A stretch of DNA of 20,243 bases, from positions 1 through 20,243 of the forward strand of contig JBLNCI010000042.1 of NCBI GenBank assembly GCA_050260515.1. The letters are read 5' to 3'. Shown here in pieces: positions 6,765 to 15,023 of the stretch. This DNA comes from DATJIG01 sp050260515 (lineage in GTDB: Bacteria; Pseudomonadota; Alphaproteobacteria; SMXQ01). The translations under genes were made by a program, and so were the position numbers. The notes below the pieces were generated by a model that did no database searches, was not told the DNA's origin, and saw nothing but the letters and a program-made list of their open reading frames with translations. How positions within the stretch are numbered: position 1 is the first letter of the stretch; every line of letters starts with the position of its first letter.

Positions 6765-7406
6765 ATGTCGAAGCTGCCGGGATTCTTCGAAGGAACGGAG
6801 ATGCCGACCGCCGGCTGGTGGGAGGCCCTGTGGCCGGACCCAGTCGCCGTCCTCGCCGCCGTCGGCGTGAAGGCCGGCGACACGGTCATCGACCTTTGCT
6901 CGGGCGACGGGTGGTTCACGCTGCAGATCGCGCGCATCGCGGCGAAGGTGATCGCGGTGGACATCGATGCCGAGTTGCTGCGGGTCGCGGCGGGTCGCCT
7001 GAAGGAGGCCGGGCTCGCCAATTGCGAGTTCATCGCCAGTGATGCCTATGACATTGCAGAACGCGTGCGCGAGCCGGTGGACTTCGTGTTCCTCGCGAAC
7101 GCGTTCCATGGCGTCCCGGAGCGCTCGCGGCTGGCGGCTGCCGTGGCCGAGGTGCTCAAGCCCGGCGGGCGCTTCGCCATCGTCAATTGGCACGCGCGTC
7201 CGCGCGAGGAGACGACGGTGCTCGGCGAGCCGCGCGGTCCACGGACGGACCTCCGGCTGTCGCCGGATCAGACGATTGCCGCCGTGGTATCCGCCGGCCT
7301 GACGCTCGACAACGTCGTCGAGGTGCCGCCGCACCACTACGCCGTGATCTTCCGGCGCGGCTCGACGGGGTCGCCGCCTAGGCCTGCGGCGGCGCCGGCG
7401 CGGTGA
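6765..7406 (+). CDS. Class I SAM-dependent methyltransferase, target unknown
   Basis: This 213-residue protein has a Rossmann-type methyltransferase core. Motif I is VIDLCSGDGWFT (41-52), a variant of the usual D-x-G-x-G-x-G; the acidic end of strand 2 is AVDIDAE (64-70); motif IV is VDFVFLANAFHGV (105-117); and a post-motif KPGGRFAIVNWH (132-143) matches type-11 methyltransferases. The chemistry is clear but the substrate is not; I cannot name it. The start at 6765 is chosen because GGAG at 6754-6757 precedes it by 7 bases; the frame is open farther upstream only over mtnP. The gene begins 32 bases after mtnP and may share its transcript. Its last 29 bases overlap the convergent hemerythrin gene, and the C-terminal Pro/Ala tail is encoded there. 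Confidence 0.87.
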   Translation: MSKLPGFFEGTEMPTAGWWEALWPDPVAVLAAVGVKAGDTVIDLCSGDGWFTLQIARIAAKVIAVDIDAELLRVAAGRLKEAGLANCEFIASDAYDIAERVREPVDFVFLANAFHGVPERSRLAAAVAEVLKPGGRFAIVNWHARPREETTVLGEPRGPRTDLRLSPDQTIAAVVSAGLTLDNVVEVPPHHYAVIFRRGSTGSPPRPAAAPAR

Positions 7407-8115
7407 AGGAGTCGAGATCGGCGAAGCCGAGCGCGCCCTCGATGTCGTCGATCTTGCTCACCGCGTCGTCAAAGCCGTCCTTGCCGAAGGTGTTGCGCTC
7501 GATCTCCTCGAAGGTGTCGCCGAGGTCCGCGAGCTGCCGCTTCGACAGCGTCGCCTTCCATGCCGGGAACACCACGGTGTCCTCGCGCGCGGCGTGGTTC
7601 TCGTACATCGCCACGAATCCGTCGAACACGTCGGCGAGGGTCTGATCGTCGTTGCCCGAGAGCGTGCCGGCGGTGATCCGCAGGATGTAGTCGGTGATCT
7701 CGCGGCCGCGGGCGTGCTGGGCCTCGAGCACGTCGGCGAGATCGGCGGCGTCGCCGCCGGACTTGCGCAGCGCCGGGAAGATGTACGCCTCCTCGAGCTG
7801 GCGCTCGTGATAGTCCTCGCCGAAGCTGCGGAAGAGATTGGCGGCGGCATTGAGCGCCGACAGGTCGAGCGTGGCGTCGCCGCCGCGCAGCCGTGCCGCG
7901 CTTTCGGAGTAGACCAGCAGCGCGCGACGCAGCACGCCGTGCTCGCGCATCAGGCCCTCGACGGCCCCGACATCCTCGCCGTCCTCGTCCTTGGAGCAGC
8001 GGGTGGTCGCGAGCAGCAAGCCGGCTCCGGCGCCCGTCAGCCCGACCCTGGTCAGGAACGCGCGACGGGTGGGGACGCGAAGCGCCCCGGACGGAAATGC
8101 CTTCGGGAACGGCAT
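7378..8115 (-). CDS. Tat-exported hemerythrin-like (HHE) domain protein
   Basis: The N-terminus carries a twin-arginine signal (TRRAFLTRVGLTGAGAG, residues 16-32) followed by a hydrophobic stretch, so the protein is probably exported folded with its metal in place. The rest is a four-helix HHE/hemerythrin-like domain with candidate diiron ligands: H59 (REHGVLRR), H103 (DYHERQLEEAYIFPA) with E108 or E109, H134 (EAQHARGRE), H174 and E178 (ENHAAREDTVVFPAW). Known relatives sense or store O2, iron or NO; which applies here is not known. The cysteine at residue 40 follows TTR and does not make a proper lipobox. GGGGAG lies 8 bases before the start. The gene converges on the methyltransferase gene with a 29-bp overlap of coding ends. 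Confidence 0.88.
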   Translation of the reverse strand: MPFPKAFPSGALRVPTRRAFLTRVGLTGAGAGLLLATTRCSKDEDGEDVGAVEGLMREHGVLRRALLVYSESAARLRGGDATLDLSALNAAANLFRSFGEDYHERQLEEAYIFPALRKSGGDAADLADVLEAQHARGREITDYILRITAGTLSGNDDQTLADVFDGFVAMYENHAAREDTVVFPAWKATLSKRQLADLGDTFEEIERNTFGKDGFDDAVSKIDDIEGALGFADLDSFTAPAPPQA

Positions 8116-8210
8116 GGACGGTCTCCCCGGCTGAATGCCCGCTGCATTAACGCACCGAGCGCGCGATGTGTCGTTCCGGGGGAGTGCCTATTTCAGAGAA
8201 GGCGCGGCGG

Positions 8211-8248
8211 GCCAAAAGCAAAGGGCCGGCGCCTTGCGGCGCCGGCCC
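8211..8248 (-). terminator. Intrinsic terminator of the dienelactone hydrolase gene
   Basis: GGGCCGGCGCC (8223-8233) and GGCGCCGGCCC (8238-8248) form a perfect 11-bp stem with a 4-base loop. On the minus strand the stem is followed at once by TTTGCTTTTGG. It lies 37 bases past the stop codon at 8286 and is the clearest intrinsic terminator in the window. Confidence 0.88.
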
Positions 8249-8285
8249 CGATCCGCTGTCGCGGACGGCCGAGACGATGACGAGC

Positions 8286-8960
8286 TCAGCCGATGTGCTT
8301 TTTGAAGAACTCGAACGTCCGGCTGCGCGCCAGATCCGCCGACTCCTTGTGGTACGAGCCGCGATGGTCGCAGTTGAAGCCGTGACCGGCGCCCGGATAG
8401 ACGTAGTAGGGAATCTCCGGGTGGGCCTTTTTCACCGCCTCGACCTTGTCGGCGGTGATCGACTTGTCCTGGTCGCCGACGTGGATGATGACCGGGCACT
8501 TCGGCTTCTCGTTGGCGAAGTCGGCGATGTTGCCGCCGTAGTAGCACGACGCCGCGGCGAGGCCGTCGAGACGGCACGCGGCGAGCCACGACACCGAGCC
8601 GCCGAAGCAGTAGCCGACGATGCCGATTTTCTGCAGGCCGAGCTTTTTTAGGGCGTCGCGGGCGGCCGCGACGTCGGCCAGCACCTGGTCCCACTTGAGC
8701 GCGGCGCGGATCGGCTTCACGCGCTCCTGGTCGGCCGGGGTGTAGCCGGTCTCGACGTTGCGCTCGGCGCGATCGAACAGCGCCGGAGCGATCGAGGTGT
8801 AGCCCTGCTTCGCGTAGAGATCGGCGACCTCGCGGACGTGCGCGTTCACGCCGAAGATCTCCTGGATGACGATCATGCCGCCCTTGGGCGAGGCGGCGTC
8901 GGCCTGGTAGGCCGAAAGCTTGTGGCCGTCGCTCGCGGTGAGTTCGATGGTCTTGCCCAT
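8286..8960 (-). CDS. Dienelactone hydrolase family protein
   Basis: This 224-residue alpha/beta hydrolase has the dienelactone hydrolase layout: E34 in QEIFGVN, nucleophile C118 in GYCFGG, acid D165 in GDQDKS and H193 in GAGHGF. The cysteine nucleophile, with the glutamate that activates it, is typical of carboxymethylenebutenolidase and distinguishes it from serine esterases. Many family members of this type are not in aromatic-degradation clusters, and no such pathway is seen here, so the substrate is open. The start at 8960 (MGKTIEL) is chosen because GGGAG lies 8 bases upstream and homologues begin at this position; the frame is open 42 codons further up but that part resembles no protein. 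It is monocistronic, with its own candidate promoter and terminator. Confidence 0.92.
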   Translation of the reverse strand: MGKTIELTASDGHKLSAYQADAASPKGGMIVIQEIFGVNAHVREVADLYAKQGYTSIAPALFDRAERNVETGYTPADQERVKPIRAALKWDQVLADVAAARDALKKLGLQKIGIVGYCFGGSVSWLAACRLDGLAAASCYYGGNIADFANEKPKCPVIIHVGDQDKSITADKVEAVKKAHPEIPYYVYPGAGHGFNCDHRGSYHKESADLARSRTFEFFKKHIG

Positions 8961-9055
8961 CCCTTGTTCTCCCTGATTGTGGTGAAAGACGTACGCTGAA
9001 TCGCGGGCCGCGGGTGCCCCGAGGCCCTGGGTTTGGTCCCGAGGCCGAGGCGCGG

Positions 9056-9085
9056 AGTTTAGGCCACGGCATGCGCGGCTGTCCA
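9056..9085 (-). promoter_or_regulatory. Candidate promoter of the dienelactone hydrolase gene
   Basis: On the minus strand TGGACA (9085-9080) resembles the -35 box (5 of 6 with TTGACA) and TAAACT (9061-9056) the -10 box (4 of 6), with an 18-base spacer. The predicted start of transcription would lie about 90 bases before the ATG. Confidence 0.45.
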
Positions 9086-9175
9086 TCCGCCGGAAACCCC
9101 GCCGCGACGGGCAAAACTGTTTTACCGGACCGCGCGGATCGGGCGTGCCGTGACGCGCCCGGCGCCGGGCCCCGC

Positions 9176-10276
<1,101 letters not shown>

Positions 10277-10277
<1 letters not shown>

Positions 10278-10909
10278 TACTTCGAATCCTCTCGGCCGTT
10301 GGTGCCGTTGTCGCCGTTGCTGTCCTGGCGGAACGGCGCGGTCTTGAGCGCGACGCGGTTCATGAACCCGGCCTCGTCGCCCTTGAGCAGAAGCGGGAAC
10401 GCCTCGGCGATGGCGTCGTCGATGGCGTCCACCATCGGCTTCTCGGCCTTGGCGAAGTTCGACAGCACGTACGGCGTCACCCGGCTCTTGTCGCCGGGGT
10501 GGCCGATGCCGATGCGCACCCGGAGATAGTCGGGGCCGATCGCGGCGTCGGTGGAGCGCAGGCCGTTGTGGCCGGCGGCGCCGCCGCCGCGCTTGACCCG
10601 CACCTTGCCGGGCACGAGGTCGAGCTCGTCGTGGAGCACGATCACGTCCTCGGGGCCGAGCTTGTAGAAGCGCGCCGCGTCCTGCACCGCGCGGCCCGAG
10701 TCGTTCATGTAGGTGAGCGGCTTCAGCAGCAGCACCTTGGCGCCGGCGATCGCGCCCTCGGCGACGTCGCCGGCGAAGCGCTTGCGCCAGGGGGAGATGC
10801 CGTGGATGCGCGCGATCGCATCCACGGCCATGAACCCCACGTTGTGGCGCTGGTGGGCGTGCTCGGGCCCGGGATTGCCGAGCCCGACGACGAGCCGTAT
10901 CGCGCCCAT
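10277..10909 (-). CDS. pth: Peptidyl-tRNA hydrolase
   Basis: Pth releases tRNA from peptidyl-tRNAs that drop off the ribosome. Catalytic and binding residues are visible: N12 in GLGNPGPE, catalytic H22 in RHNVGFMAVD, N69 in TYMNDSG, D94 in HDELDL and N115 in GHNGLRS. The 210 residues include a C-terminal extension rich in Asn, Gly and Asp after about residue 190 that is longer than in E. coli Pth and probably disordered. The start at 10909 is preceded by AGGG about 9 bases upstream, a modest ribosome site. It lies 54 bases after rplY and overlaps ychF by one base. Confidence 0.96.
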
Positions 10910-10963
10910 CCTGCTCGCCCTAGCGGTGTCCCGTCAGTCGGTGCCGGAAGGACCCGGTCAGGG

Positions 10964-11695
10964 TCACTTCTTGGCGGCCGGCTTGGCGGCGGCCGCGGCG
11001 GGTTTCGCCTCGGCCTTGGCGCCGGCCGCAGGCGCGGCGGCACCGGGGGCCGGAGCGGCGGCGCCGGCCGCAGGCGCGGCGGCGGTCGCGGCGGCAGCGG
11101 CGGCGGCGGCGGGCGCTTCCTCGGTCTGGACCGTCGGCGGAGCGATCGTCGCGACCGTGAAATCGCGCTCGCGGATCACCGGCTTCACGCCCTCGGGGAG
11201 CGCGATGCTGCTGATGTGGATCGAGTCGCCGATCTCACGCCCGGTGAGGTCGATGGTGATCGCCGCCGGGATCGCGTCGGCGCGGCACACCACGTCGATG
11301 GTGTGGCGGACGATGTTCAGCACGCCGCCCTTCTTGATGCCGGGCGCGGCGGTGTCGTTGGTGAAGTGCACCGGCACCGCGACGCTGACGCGGGTCGTCG
11401 CCGACACGCGGAGGAAGTCGACGTGCTCGGGCCGGTCGGTGACCGGATGGAACTGCACGTCGCGCGGCAGCACGCGGTGCTGCTTGCCGTCGATGTCGAG
11501 ATCGAACATGCGCGTGAAGAAGCCGCCCTTCTTCACCTGAGGCTCCAGGTGACGGGGCTCCATCGCGATCAGCAGAGGGGATTCGTTGTTACCGTAGATA
11601 ACGCCGGGAACGAGCCCGGCTCGGCGCGTCGAGCGGGCGGCCCCTTTACCGGCCCGATCTCGTGCACGCGCCGGCAGCGACAGTACGTCGGCCAT
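10964..11695 (-). CDS. rplY: 50S ribosomal protein L25/general stress protein Ctc (bL25)
   Basis: bL25 binds 5S rRNA in the large ribosomal subunit. The protein is the long Ctc-type form: an N-terminal L25 domain (residues 1 to about 95, with RRAGLVPGVIYG and HVDFLRV) and a C-terminal beta domain (about 100-185, with ALPEGVKPVIRERDFTVATI). Residues about 194-243 form a low-complexity Ala/Pro/Gly tail with scattered lysines (ending AAKPAAKK), a common but variable extension in alphaproteobacteria. The start at 11695 is set by AAAGGAG about 8 bases upstream; the frame is open for 38 further codons that look non-coding. It leads the rplY-pth-ychF cluster. Total 243 residues. Confidence 0.96.
   Translation of the reverse strand: MADVLSLPARARDRAGKGAARSTRRAGLVPGVIYGNNESPLLIAMEPRHLEPQVKKGGFFTRMFDLDIDGKQHRVLPRDVQFHPVTDRPEHVDFLRVSATTRVSVAVPVHFTNDTAAPGIKKGGVLNIVRHTIDVVCRADAIPAAITIDLTGREIGDSIHISSIALPEGVKPVIRERDFTVATIAPPTVQTEEAPAAAAAAAATAAAPAAGAAAPAPGAAAPAAGAKAEAKPAAAAAKPAAKK
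11018..11083 (-). repeat. 24-bp direct repeat inside the rplY Ala-rich tail
   Basis: The 24-base run beginning GGCGCCGGCCGCAGG occurs at 11018-11041 and identically at 11060-11083, 42 bases apart and in frame. It encodes repeated PAAGA units. This suggests that the low-complexity tail grew by slippage or duplication. Confidence 0.75.
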
Positions 11696-11787
11696 GGTCG
11701 TGCTCCTTTTGGGATGGCAGCGGGAGCGACTGGAAATCGATCCCGCCGGCGCCGGCCTCCAGGGGTGCCGGTCGCGAGAAGGCGCGG

Positions 11788-11816
11788 ACTTTATGCGCTT
11801 TCCACACACCGGTCAA
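11788..11816 (-). promoter_or_regulatory. Candidate rplY promoter
   Basis: On the minus strand TTGACC (11816-11811, 5 of 6 with the -35 consensus) is followed after 17 bases by TAAAGT (11793-11788, 4 of 6). An overlapping CATAAA at 15 bases is an alternative -10. Transcription would begin about 85-90 bases before rplY. Confidence 0.5.
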
Positions 11817-11870
11817 CGAACGGCGGGTTAACCGTTAACAGTACGGCGGCGTCCCGCTTTCCCCTTGCGC

Positions 11871-11894
11871 AAAGTTCACGATTCTGTGAACTTT
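11871..11894 (+). promoter_or_regulatory. Perfect 9+9 bp palindrome with a GANTC centre
   Basis: AAAGTTCAC (11871-11879) and GTGAACTTT (11886-11894) are exact complements around GATTCT. The centre contains GATTC, a GANTC site of the kind methylated by CcrM in many alphaproteobacteria. The site ends 11 bases before a strong Shine-Dalgarno sequence for a 36-codon ORF, so it may be an operator or a leader hairpin. Confidence 0.55.
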
Positions 11895-11919
11895 CAAGGC
11901 TCTACAGGGGGAGGCGGGC

Positions 11920-12030
11920 GTGGACCGCACCACGGCTATCGTCGTTGGCAGCTACCTCGCCGTCTTCATGGCCGGTTATGCGCTGCGGGCGTACATCTCC
12001 CACCGTCGCCGCAAACGGCACCGGCCGTAA
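11920..12030 (+). CDS. Small single-helix membrane protein (36 residues)
   Basis: A GTG-started ORF of 36 codons plus TAA. It begins MDRTTAIVVGSYLAVFMAGY, has one hydrophobic segment at about residues 5-21 and ends in a strongly basic tail (SHRRRKRHRP), so the C-terminus should face the cytoplasm. The ribosome site AGGGGGAGG (11906-11914) ends 5 bases before the start and is among the strongest in the window. Codon third positions are mostly G or C, as in neighbouring genes. It is transcribed opposite to rplY and prs and lies between them. I do not recognise its family. Good initiation signals and a sensible membrane topology support a real gene; short length is the main reason for doubt. Confidence 0.65.
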   Translation: MDRTTAIVVGSYLAVFMAGYALRAYISHRRRKRHRP

Positions 12031-12065
12031 CGCGCGCGGACAGACAAATCACCCCGTCGTACACG

Positions 12066-12131
12066 CCGTTCGGTCGAAGAGGCCGTTCCGTCGAACAGGA
12101 CGTTGAACGTCCGCTCAGTCGAACAGGCCGC

Positions 12132-12144
<13 letters not shown>
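12066..12144. repeat. Four 17-bp tandem repeats running into the end of prs
   Basis: Copies: CCGTTCGGTCGAAGAGG (12066-12082), CCGTTCCGTCGAACAGG (12083-12099), then 11 bases ACGTTGAACGT, then CCGCTCAGTCGAACAGG twice without a mismatch (12111-12127 and 12128-12144). The last copy contains the final codons and stop of prs (LFD-stop on the minus strand), so the array looks like repeated duplication of the prs 3' end. The spacer together with its flanks makes a 15-bp palindrome GGACGTT-G-AACGTCC (12098-12112). Confidence 0.9.
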
Positions 12145-13070
<926 letters not shown>

Positions 13071-13212
13071 GGAACTGGTGCTCCGTCGCGGCTGATCGGG
13101 ACGCCCTGGCGGGCATCGAAGGTGAGCGGCGGCAGATTTGTAGCCCCCCGCAGCGGGCCTGTAAACGCCCGCCGCATCACGACATGTCGAGGATTTCGCC
13201 GGATTTCCGGCG

Positions 13213-14112
13213 TTAACGGCCGGCCGGCGCCGACGCTGCGGATTCCGGCGCCGCGGATTCCGGCTGCGGCGCCGCCGCCGCTTCGTCGACGAGATTGACC
13301 ACGCCGTCCGCGGCGGCGTCGGCGATCGCGAACGCGATGTCGCCCCATTGGCCGCGCAGGAGACCGGGCGGGACGTCGTTCGCCTGCTCGACCTTGCCCA
13401 CCTCGCTGTCGTCGGACCGCAGCAGGCGCCACACCATCTCGATGTGCGAACGGCCGTTGACCGGCGTCACCGTCATCGTGCCGCGGAGCGTGAGCGCGTG
13501 CGAGGGGTCGGGCGGCGCCGGGGCGTTGTCCGCCACCACCTTGAGCCCGCGCTTCTCGAGCACGTAGACCATCGAGCGCTGCAGCGTGCGGCGTCCGTCC
13601 CCGGGCGCGCCCGCGACCTCCGGCACGACGACGGTGTAGTCGTCCTTGGTTCCGGCGCGGGTCTCGGCCAGCGCCGACGCCGCCTGCGCGGCGATGGCGC
13701 GGGCGAGGCCGCGGTAGAGATCGGAGTCGCCGGCGCGCCACTGCTGCGATTGCAGCGGCGACAGCAGTCGCTCGCCGCCGGCGACCGCCCCGCCGCGCGC
13801 GTCCTCGATGCCCCACTGCACCTCGATCGACCCCGCCTTCGGCACCGCGCGTCCGAACATCCGGTACGCCGGGCCGGGGATCGATTCCGTGCTCGCGGCG
13901 ACGTCCTCGCCCTGCAGCGCCTCCGACAATGCCGCGGCGAGCGCCCCGGAATCCGCGGCGCCCTCGAACGGCTCGACGACGAGGCCGGCGCGGACGCCGG
14001 GCTCGGTCAGTGCCGGAATGGTGTCGGGCTGGAACGGCTGCGGAATCGAGCATGCGCCGAGCGTGAGCGCGAGGGCGAGCGCAAGCCGGGACAGCACGGC
14101 CGTTCCGCGCAT
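13213..14112 (-). CDS. Putative outer-membrane or periplasmic lipoprotein, function unknown
   Basis: This 299-residue protein starts with a lipoprotein signal peptide: MRGTAVLSR, a hydrophobic core, and lipobox LGAC with the lipid-bearing cysteine at residue 21. I recognise no catalytic domain in the mature part. It has mixed alpha/beta character, including a block near LQRSMVYVLEKRGLKVVADN and another near SHALTLRGTMTVTPVNGRSH, and ends in an Ala/Pro/Ser-rich tail. The start at 14112 is chosen for the signal peptide; there is no clear Shine-Dalgarno sequence. Instead the ATG overlaps the stop of a 22-codon ORF (TGATG), so translation is probably coupled. The frame is open upstream over pgeF but that is not coding. 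It lies in the same minus-strand series as lgt, the enzyme that would lipidate it. Confidence 0.85.
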   Translation of the reverse strand: MRGTAVLSRLALALALTLGACSIPQPFQPDTIPALTEPGVRAGLVVEPFEGAADSGALAAALSEALQGEDVAASTESIPGPAYRMFGRAVPKAGSIEVQWGIEDARGGAVAGGERLLSPLQSQQWRAGDSDLYRGLARAIAAQAASALAETRAGTKDDYTVVVPEVAGAPGDGRRTLQRSMVYVLEKRGLKVVADNAPAPPDPSHALTLRGTMTVTPVNGRSHIEMVWRLLRSDDSEVGKVEQANDVPPGLLRGQWGDIAFAIADAAADGVVNLVDEAAAAPQPESAAPESAASAPAGR

Positions 14113-14180
14113 CACAGGATCACGCAACTGGCGAGCATCCCGAGCAACAGCACGATCGCGAACAGGATCATGTAGGGCAT
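14112..14180 (-). CDS. 22-residue hydrophobic mini-ORF coupled to the lipoprotein gene
   Basis: ATG at 14180 opens a 22-codon frame that ends in TGA overlapping the lipoprotein ATG (TGATG). The peptide begins MPYMILFAIVLLLGML and is almost wholly hydrophobic. LASC at residues 16-19 fits the lipobox pattern, but only three residues would follow the cysteine and there is no positive charge before the helix, which argues against ordinary export. It could be a tiny membrane peptide or a coupling leader for the downstream gene. No clear ribosome site is seen upstream (GACTCTCTC). The exact stop/start overlap is the main support. Confidence 0.45.
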   Translation of the reverse strand: MPYMILFAIVLLLGMLASCVIL

Positions 14181-14249
14181 GAGAGAGTCTGCGTCGGAGA
14201 AGAGGCGCGCAGGGTAGCACCGCGCCCGCGCCAGTAAACCCTGACGCGA

Positions 14250-15023
14250 TCAGTCGACCAGCGCGATCGCCGAGAGGCCGCGGCCGTAGTCGGGCTCGCC
14301 GCGCAGGACGCTCCGGCGGTAGCTGAAGAAGCGGGTCTCGTCGGCGCAGGTGTCGAGCCCCACCACCTCGACGGCGGCGAGGCCGATGGCCCGCAGCCGG
14401 TGACCGACGTAGCCCGGCAGATCGAACAGATAATGGCGCTCGCGCCGCGCCGGGCGGAAGAAGCCCTCGTTGATCGGGTCGAGGGCGAGGAACGGCGCCG
14501 GGAACTCCGGCCCGACCTCGTACGAAGCGGGACCGATGCACGGGCCGACGGCGGCGCGGATCGCGCCGCGGCTCGCGCCCAGCGTCACCATCGCGCTGAC
14601 CGTCGCCTCGGCGATGCCGTTGAGCGCGCCGCGCCAGCCGGCGTGGGCGGCGCCGATCACCTTGGCATGGGGATCGGCGAACAGGATCGGCGCGCAGTCG
14701 GCGGTGAGGATGCCGAGCGCAAGCCCGGGCTCGCTGGTCGCCATGCCGTCGGCCTGGGGCGGCGTGCCCTCGAACGGCGCGGCGACGGTGACGGCGGTCG
14801 CCGAATGCACCTGATAGACGGTGACCAGCGACTCGCGGCCGACGCCGAGCGCGGTCGCGGCGCGGGCGCGATTCTCGGCGACGTGGGCGCGGTCGTCCTT
14901 CGAGCCGCCGCCGACGTTGAGCGAGGCGTAGATCCCGGTCGAGACGCCGCCCTCGCGGGTGAAGAAGCCGTGACGGACGCCGGGCAGCAGCAGAGCGCCG
15001 GTGGTGATGAGCGGCGTGCTCAC
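14250..15023 (-). CDS. pgeF: PgeF/YfiH-family multicopper-like domain protein (purine nucleoside phosphorylase or peptidoglycan editing factor)
   Basis: The 257-residue protein belongs to the Cu-oxidase_4 (DUF152, YfiH, LACC1-like) family. The metal triad is H73 in YQVHSA, C110 in TADCAP and H127 in AAHAGWRG; GPCIGPASYEV follows. Bacterial members have been reported to act on purine nucleosides, and in E. coli to prevent mis-incorporation of L-Ser into muropeptides; which activity applies here is not visible. The start is a GTG at 15023, supported by GGAGGA about 7 bases upstream and by a 4-base overlap (GTGA) with the stop of midA. The frame is open further up only over midA. It is the last of the hldD-lgt-midA-pgeF series. 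Confidence 0.94.
   Translation of the reverse strand: MSTPLITTGALLLPGVRHGFFTREGGVSTGIYASLNVGGGSKDDRAHVAENRARAATALGVGRESLVTVYQVHSATAVTVAAPFEGTPPQADGMATSEPGLALGILTADCAPILFADPHAKVIGAAHAGWRGALNGIAEATVSAMVTLGASRGAIRAAVGPCIGPASYEVGPEFPAPFLALDPINEGFFRPARRERHYLFDLPGYVGHRLRAIGLAAVEVVGLDTCADETRFFSYRRSVLRGEPDYGRGLSAIALVD

Noticed and set aside
11827..11839. CtrA-binding site from the GTTAAC-C-GTTAAC pair
   Set aside because: The two TTAA cores are only 3 bases apart, whereas the CtrA site needs a 7-base spacing.
13197..13212. Terminator between the lipoprotein gene and prs
   Set aside because: A 6-bp hairpin CGCCGG/CCGGCG is present, but no T tract follows it on the minus strand, so read-through into prs remains possible.
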